A stretch of DNA of 10,963 nucleotides from Pseudomonadales bacterium (GTDB taxonomy: Bacteria > Pseudomonadota > Gammaproteobacteria > Pseudomonadales > UBA7239), in assembly GCA_020443005.1 (NCBI GenBank), contig JAGRJA010000226.1, positions 1-10,963 on the forward strand. The letters are read 5' to 3'. Positions 7,115 through 10,963 of the stretch are shown here, piece by piece (position 1 is the stretch's first letter; each line of letters opens with the position of its first letter). The notes beneath the pieces are model-generated. The model was not told the origin of the DNA, did not search any database, and worked only from the letters and a program-made list of their open reading frames with translations. A program made the position numbers and the translations under genes.

Positions 7115-8048
7115 TAGCTTCAATTTCTGAAAAAAGCTGATCGACACTCTCAAGGTATTGTTCGATCGTCAGCGGTTCTACAAATACCACGATCGGGGCT
7201 TTTACAACTGAAAAATGATTTGCATAGGGCGTAAACTCTTCAGCATCATAATAGTCAAACAACCAGAATGCCCCCAACACGAAAGTACACAGCCCACCCG
7301 CCACAAAAAAACTGCGCTTTAAATTACTTGCCAACCTCAACATTAAACCCAAAAGCCCGGTAAAACACATAAACACCATCAGCCTGAATGACAGCAACAC
7401 AAGTGTTTCATTATCAAACGCATAACCAAGATATTCACTTAGTGGTTCGGCCATCATAAAAAGAAATGCAAAACCGCAGGCAATAAGCAATTGCGAAAAG
7501 AAATGATGCTGGTGTTTGATCAATCTGCCTGAAAAACCAAAGACCCCCGACCAGACAACAATGACGAGACAAAAAACAAAGGCGTTACGAAGAATAAAAC
7601 CCCACTCGATTTTTTCTGGCGTTTGCAAAACATCGAGCAGAACCGAGCACGAAAAAACAAGCAAAAGTGCCAGCAGGGGAAGAATGAAGCGCCAGAAACC
7701 GCTATACAAATGTCTGGCCATAAAAAGTTTCTGGGTCGGCTCTGCAACTTCACTTTCGCGATGCAGACTGAAAACAGTTCTGCCAACCACAACTTCGTCC
7801 CCCAAAGCGATGAAATGACTGTCATTTTCTATCGGGCGACCGTTGACCAAAACAGGGTTTGTATAATCCATTAATGTTACTTTCAATCTGTTTTCAGCAC
7901 AGTTGATCTCAAGTTGCCTGGCATCAACATAACCATCAGCTATGACAATATCGTTAGCCAGCGCACGACCGACGCTAACCACATCCTTGTCCAGTTTATA
8001 AAACTGCGCGTTTTTTCCCTTACCGACAATAAAAACTAGTTTATCCAT
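7098..8048 (-). CDS. FHA-domain protein with five transmembrane helices
   Basis: A 316-residue protein with an N-terminal FHA domain (about residues 1-97), a short linker, five predicted membrane helices (119-139, 151-172, 184-202, 215-238, 246-265) and a C-terminal tail of about 50 residues ending in acidic Asp residues. FHA domains bind phosphothreonine peptides. Here the Gly27-Arg28 pair and the NPVLVNG loop (64-70) are kept, but the Ser-x-x-His signature is replaced by DARQ (42-45), so phosphothreonine binding may be lost or altered. The FHA domain is expected in the cytoplasm, anchored by the helices. The ATG at 8048 lies inside the end of the protease gene (13-base overlap), with no strong Shine-Dalgarno, so coupling is likely. 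The tight packing with the protease upstream and DUF3301 downstream argues for one complex or pathway. The membrane part is not a family I recognise. Confidence 0.75.
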   Translation of the reverse strand: MDKLVFIVGKGKNAQFYKLDKDVVSVGRALANDIVIADGYVDARQLEINCAENRLKVTLMDYTNPVLVNGRPIENDSHFIALGDEVVVGRTVFSLHRESEVAEPTQKLFMARHLYSGFWRFILPLLALLLVFSCSVLLDVLQTPEKIEWGFILRNAFVFCLVIVVWSGVFGFSGRLIKHQHHFFSQLLIACGFAFLFMMAEPLSEYLGYAFDNETLVLLSFRLMVFMCFTGLLGLMLRLASNLKRSFFVAGGLCTFVLGAFWLFDYYDAEEFTPYANHFSVVKAPIVVFVEPLTIEQYLESVDQLFSEIEANDTDD

Positions 8049-9346
8049 TTAATATGGCTCATTAACTTTTTCAACAATGCTTCTACATTTTTCTTTTCAA
8101 TGCCCGCAGCAGCCAAACTCAGGATGAATGCTTCCTTGTCGCCGTCCAGAGAAGCAATCACGAATTGCAAATCGTATAATCCTCTCAGTTTTTTATATTC
8201 CCTCAAACAGGTGGAGGCCCTCCATCTCATTCCATCAATTTCAACAAAGCGTGCATTACATGCATAGTTGGTTACATCTTCTTTCTCGTAGGCCGTATCA
8301 AGATCCATGTGGTAAAAATAACTTTCCAGCAAATTAAAAAACTGTATTTTATTAAGCTCGTCTGATGCGAGCCAATCATATTGATACACTAACTCGCCTG
8401 TCGTGTGATCTTCGTGGATATAGATTGAATCCTGCGTTTCGCAATTCTGGTAAACATACTGATAGCGTAAATCAGGGTCGTCATCGGTATCTCCCCAGCA
8501 TTTGATTGAAGCGTGGATATCATCGGGCAGTTTCATTTTCACAAAGTTTTCAACACGCCACGGCTTTTGAATGAGATCCTCATAAAACAGCCGTTGATCT
8601 TCCTGTAAATCCTTACGCATGACTTCCATAAAATCGATATTGGCTGTACGGCTTTTAGCCCGCTTATAAAGTGCCTTAAGCTTTTCTACCGGCACCAGAA
8701 AACTTAACTGCTCCCCGCCTTTTGAAACATTCACGCCAATCACCTGACCGAGGCCATCCAGGGCCGGGCCACCACTCATGCCGCCGTTTAACGAACCTGA
8801 GAAAAGTATTTTCTGATATCTGGATGTGCGAATATAACCATTGAAATTCCCTTCGATGATTGTCATTCCCAAATCATGTGGATTGCCCATGGAATAGATA
8901 CGCTCACCCTGCAATGCCAGCTCTTCCCCCAACACAAAGAAGGGCCCTCCTTTACAATCGCATTCCAGTATCGCGAGATCATTAACCACATCTGTATCCA
9001 CTAACTTGATTGCGCCGCTTTCACCCTCAAAATCGACATACTCAAGCCTGTATTTCTCAGGCTTCTGGATATAGCGAGCGACTACATGGTGGTTTGTCGC
9101 CAGAAAGCCCTTGTCATCAATACTGAAACCGGAACCAATACTGGTTTTATCACCGGAACCGATATCGATTACCCGTATCTGAAACACCCTGTTTTGCATG
9201 GCTGCATACAATTCACTGGCCCTCTCGCCCCCGGCCGCCTGCAAATCAGAGGCGGCCAACAGGCCAAACGCTGACAGACAATAGCGAAAAACCATGGCCA
9301 TTATTCCTGCCCGGCACCCCGGTGACATTCGCATCAACAGGCTCAT
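8036..9346 (-). CDS. Secreted trypsin-like serine protease (S1C type, no PDZ)
   Basis: A 436-residue protein with an N-terminal signal sequence (hydrophobic stretch about residues 18-32, likely cleavage near LQA at 35-37) and a trypsin-like domain at 47-226. The triad is visible: His87 in TNHHVV, Asp123 in VNDLAIL and Ser191 in GGMSGGPA, so it should be active. Unlike DegP/DegS it has no PDZ domain. Instead residues 230-436 form an unrecognised domain with Cys283, Cys302, Cys363 and Cys380, suggesting disulfides in the periplasm. The listed ATG overlaps the upstream gene's stop as ATGA. Inner ATGs at 9301 and 9295 follow AGGA (nine bases before the latter) and would give a more standard signal peptide, so the true start may be one of those. 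It sits between the DNA-binding gene and the FHA gene and overlaps both. Substrate unknown. Confidence 0.85.
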   Translation of the reverse strand: MSLLMRMSPGCRAGIMAMVFRYCLSAFGLLAASDLQAAGGERASELYAAMQNRVFQIRVIDIGSGDKTSIGSGFSIDDKGFLATNHHVVARYIQKPEKYRLEYVDFEGESGAIKLVDTDVVNDLAILECDCKGGPFFVLGEELALQGERIYSMGNPHDLGMTIIEGNFNGYIRTSRYQKILFSGSLNGGMSGGPALDGLGQVIGVNVSKGGEQLSFLVPVEKLKALYKRAKSRTANIDFMEVMRKDLQEDQRLFYEDLIQKPWRVENFVKMKLPDDIHASIKCWGDTDDDPDLRYQYVYQNCETQDSIYIHEDHTTGELVYQYDWLASDELNKIQFFNLLESYFYHMDLDTAYEKEDVTNYACNARFVEIDGMRWRASTCLREYKKLRGLYDLQFVIASLDGDKEAFILSLAAAGIEKKNVEALLKKLMSHIKWIN

Positions 9347-9813
9347 TTATTATATTGCTCGTCGAGAATAAATCGCTGATCACCCAGCATCACCGAAATT
9401 TCAAGTTCCAGACCAAGCCCGCGCAAATATTGGCGCAGCGTTGAAATACAGGCATCTCTCTGACTTTCAAACTGGGCAACACTCGGTTGTTTCATGCCCA
9501 GCGTTTCAGCCAGTTGAACCTGTGTTACACCGCATCGCTTTCTCAAGTCGGCAAGAACATTCATGCCCGAACCTGTTTTCAGCTCGCCAGCCGTTCGCGC
9601 TCGCTTCCGGACAGTTTTAACATTCCGAGAGGGTGCTGACACACGATTTTTCTTTTCATGAGGCGTTCGGGCGACCTTGCTCCTGCTCACTCGCTGCCGC
9701 ACACGCCCACCGGACAAATCACCCGGATCATTACTCTCAACCAACTGATTACCAACGATTTTTTCTGTATCAGATGTCACCGTTTTCAGTAAATCCGCGA
9801 ATGTTTTTGACAT
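9343..9813 (-). CDS. HigA-like XRE-family helix-turn-helix protein
   Basis: A 156-residue DNA-binding protein. Residues 1-30 are a short leader of unknown role, 36-76 are rich in Arg, Lys and Ser, and 85-135 form a Cro/C1-type helix-turn-helix (VTQVQLAETLGMKQPSVAQFES, with STLRQYLRGLG closing it). The end, LELEISVMLGDQRFIL, resembles the short strand that follows the helix-turn-helix in HigA-type antitoxins and their relatives. No toxin gene is adjacent; the next gene is a protease whose ATG overlaps this stop. The ATG at 9813 is chosen because GAGG lies five bases upstream (9819-9822); the longer frame starts at a TTG within the operator. The promoter carries repeats suited to self-repression, so it is probably an autoregulator that controls the following genes. 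Confidence 0.8.
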   Translation of the reverse strand: MSKTFADLLKTVTSDTEKIVGNQLVESNDPGDLSGGRVRQRVSRSKVARTPHEKKNRVSAPSRNVKTVRKRARTAGELKTGSGMNVLADLRKRCGVTQVQLAETLGMKQPSVAQFESQRDACISTLRQYLRGLGLELEISVMLGDQRFILDEQYNK

Positions 9814-9825
9814 AAAGACCTCGTT

Positions 9826-9861
9826 TATAGAAAATTTACTATATAGAATGTTTTCTATATA
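9826..9861. promoter_or_regulatory. Probable operator with TATAGAA half-sites
   Basis: An inverted repeat with nine-base arms (TATATAGAA and TTCTATATA, 9840-9861, four-base spacer) covers the spacer and -10 region of the promoter. A third half-site TATAGAA lies at 9826-9832, sixteen bases from the matching half at 9842-9848 and close to the expected transcription start. This is the pattern expected for a self-repressing helix-turn-helix protein. Binding is inferred. Confidence 0.6.
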
Positions 9862-9867
9862 AGTCAA
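9838..9867 (-). promoter_or_regulatory. Sigma-70 promoter of the helix-turn-helix/protease operon
   Basis: Reading the minus strand, TTGACT (9867-9862) is a five of six match to the -35 element, and TATAGT (9843-9838) a five of six match to the -10, with an 18-base spacer. The predicted start is near 9831, giving a leader of roughly 18 bases before the ATG at 9813. Confidence 0.6.
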
Positions 9868-10067
9868 GTCTTGCGCATTCCCAACCCGATCCTCTCTTCC
9901 TGCTTCCAGCGATAACAGGCATGCCCCTGCTCCGTCAAAATAGTTGCCACACTGTTTTTTGCGCCTTATCAGCTTCCCGACAATTAATCATCATCCAGCC
10001 ACCCCCATCCTGCAGATTTGTATTATTATCGAATGACTAATAGCGACAACAATCAAGGAAAAATCGA

Positions 10068-10559
10068 ATGACAATCCAGACTGGCGACAAGCTTCCAAGC
10101 AATGAATTTTCTGTCATGGGCGAAAATGGCCCTGAAAAATTATCAAGCACCGCGCTTTTTTCAGGGAAGCGTGTTGTTCTTTTTGCCGTACCCGGCGCCT
10201 TCACACCCACTTGTTCTGCAGCCCACTTGCCGGGTTTCATCAGGCTTGCGGACCAGCTGAAATCAAACGGTGTCGACGACATCGCGTGTGTTTCGGTGAA
10301 CGATGTTTTTGTAATGGACGCCTGGAGTAAACACAGCGGTGCTGAAAACATAAAAATGCTCGCCGATGGCAATGCCGATTTTACACGCGCAATCGGCTTG
10401 ACACTGGATGCCAGCATGTTCGGCATGGGCACACGCAGCAAGCGCTATGCAATGATCATAGAAGATGGTGTCGTTCAGCATCTTGCTGTCGATGAAGCCG
10501 GGCTGGAACACAGTGCCGCCGAGGCGATCCTCGCCGTGCTGGAAACTGCCCAACCCTAA
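10068..10559 (+). CDS. Prx5-type peroxiredoxin
   Basis: Cytoplasmic thiol peroxidase of 163 residues that reduces hydrogen peroxide and organic peroxides. The peroxidatic site PGAFTPTCS (42-50) has Thr46 and Cys49, and the catalytic Arg is in RSKRY (Arg126). DIACVSVNDVFVM (71-83) and MLADGNADFTRAIGL (97-111) are typical of the atypical/Prx5 group in proteobacteria. The only other Cys is Cys74, in the position common to this group; there is no C-terminal resolving Cys or glutaredoxin fusion, so an external thiol donor such as glutaredoxin or thioredoxin is likely. The ATG follows AAGGA at a good distance. A second plus-strand gene begins 27 bases after it. I saw no clear promoter or OxyR-like site upstream. 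Confidence 0.93.
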   Translation: MTIQTGDKLPSNEFSVMGENGPEKLSSTALFSGKRVVLFAVPGAFTPTCSAAHLPGFIRLADQLKSNGVDDIACVSVNDVFVMDAWSKHSGAENIKMLADGNADFTRAIGLTLDASMFGMGTRSKRYAMIIEDGVVQHLAVDEAGLEHSAAEAILAVLETAQP

Positions 10560-10586
10560 AATCGAAACAGTCAAATCGGAGGCAAA

Positions 10587-10963
10587 ATGACCGAGCCTGA
10601 AAACAATATAGACACCCTGCTAAAAGAGCTCGATCAGGACAAAATCAAAGTCTGGTTCAATGCTCTCAAACAGCAGCCCTTGCCCACTGCCATCGATTTT
10701 TTTGAGCATTTCTCGAAAAGGCTGCTGGAAGTCGTTGAAGACCCGGCGATTATCCTGAAAACAACCGAAACGATACGCCCGATCATTTATCAACTCGACG
10801 GCCTGTCTGACAAACTACCGGCTGAACAGCGCACAGCCTCTCACCTCAGAATACTCAACCTCGAAAGCGCTATTTACGAACATTTATTGAACATGGCTCC
10901 ACAAGTACCGGAAGCGATACTCCCGCAGGCCGTTCACCGATGTCTGGCCACGCAAATACAAAT
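10587..10963 (+). CDS. Unrecognised protein, 5' part only
   Basis: An open frame runs from the ATG at 10587 to the end of the window, giving 125 codons without a stop. The start is supported by a strong ribosome-binding site, GGAGG five bases upstream (10578-10582), 27 bases after the peroxiredoxin stop, so the two genes are probably cotranscribed. The visible part is mostly helical in appearance, with alternating Leu/Ile and charged residues (for example FFEHFSKRLLEVVEDP and LNLESAIYEHLLNMAP), no signal peptide and no membrane segment. I do not recognise the family. It may be a cytoplasmic helical-repeat or regulatory protein; the missing C-terminus prevents a better call. Confidence 0.7.
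   Translation, partial: MTEPENNIDTLLKELDQDKIKVWFNALKQQPLPTAIDFFEHFSKRLLEVVEDPAIILKTTETIRPIIYQLDGLSDKLPAEQRTASHLRILNLESAIYEHLLNMAPQVPEAILPQAVHRCLATQIQ

Noticed and set aside
9343..9813. Classical type II toxin-antitoxin locus
   Set aside because: No toxin-like gene adjoins the helix-turn-helix gene; the downstream partner is a 436-residue secreted protease.

Overview
The window reads as chromosome of a gammaproteobacterium. The basis is the purE-purK pair, a DUF3301 protein, an SO_0444-type metal permease and a PcoA/CopA-type copper oxidase, all typical of that class. Base composition looks moderate and even. I saw no rRNA, tRNA, insertion sequence or CRISPR array. The exact genus cannot be read from the sequence.

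Region 1 (70-3785, minus strand) is a copper/metal-resistance operon in the order copA, copB, permease. CopA is a Tat-exported multicopper oxidase that also carries a lipobox. CopB is an outer-membrane copper-resistance protein whose frame is broken by a run of eight G residues. The last gene is an SO_0444-family Cu/Zn efflux permease with three Cys-Cys pairs at its N-terminus. copA and copB overlap by four bases (ATGA). No copper regulator lies in the window.

Region 2 (3786-5817) is an intergenic gap followed by purE and purK on the plus strand. They encode the two enzymes that turn AIR into CAIR through N5-CAIR in purine synthesis. A plausible sigma-70 promoter lies just upstream.

Region 3 (5828-9867, minus strand) is the most unusual part. 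A HigA-like helix-turn-helix protein sits behind a promoter filled with TATAGAA half-sites. It is followed, with overlapping reading frames, by a secreted trypsin-like protease without a PDZ domain, a five-helix membrane protein with a cytoplasmic FHA domain, and a DUF3301 single-pass membrane protein. After a 174-base gap comes a zinc-ribbon membrane protein with an HEFGH metallopeptidase motif. The layout puts a periplasmic serine protease and a membrane metalloprotease beside an FHA protein and a DNA-binding protein. That suggests an envelope-sensing or proteolytic signalling module. This is an inference from gene order and domains; no such named system is known to me.

Region 4 (10068-10963, plus strand) holds a Prx5-type peroxiredoxin and the first 125 codons of an unrecognised protein that runs off the window.
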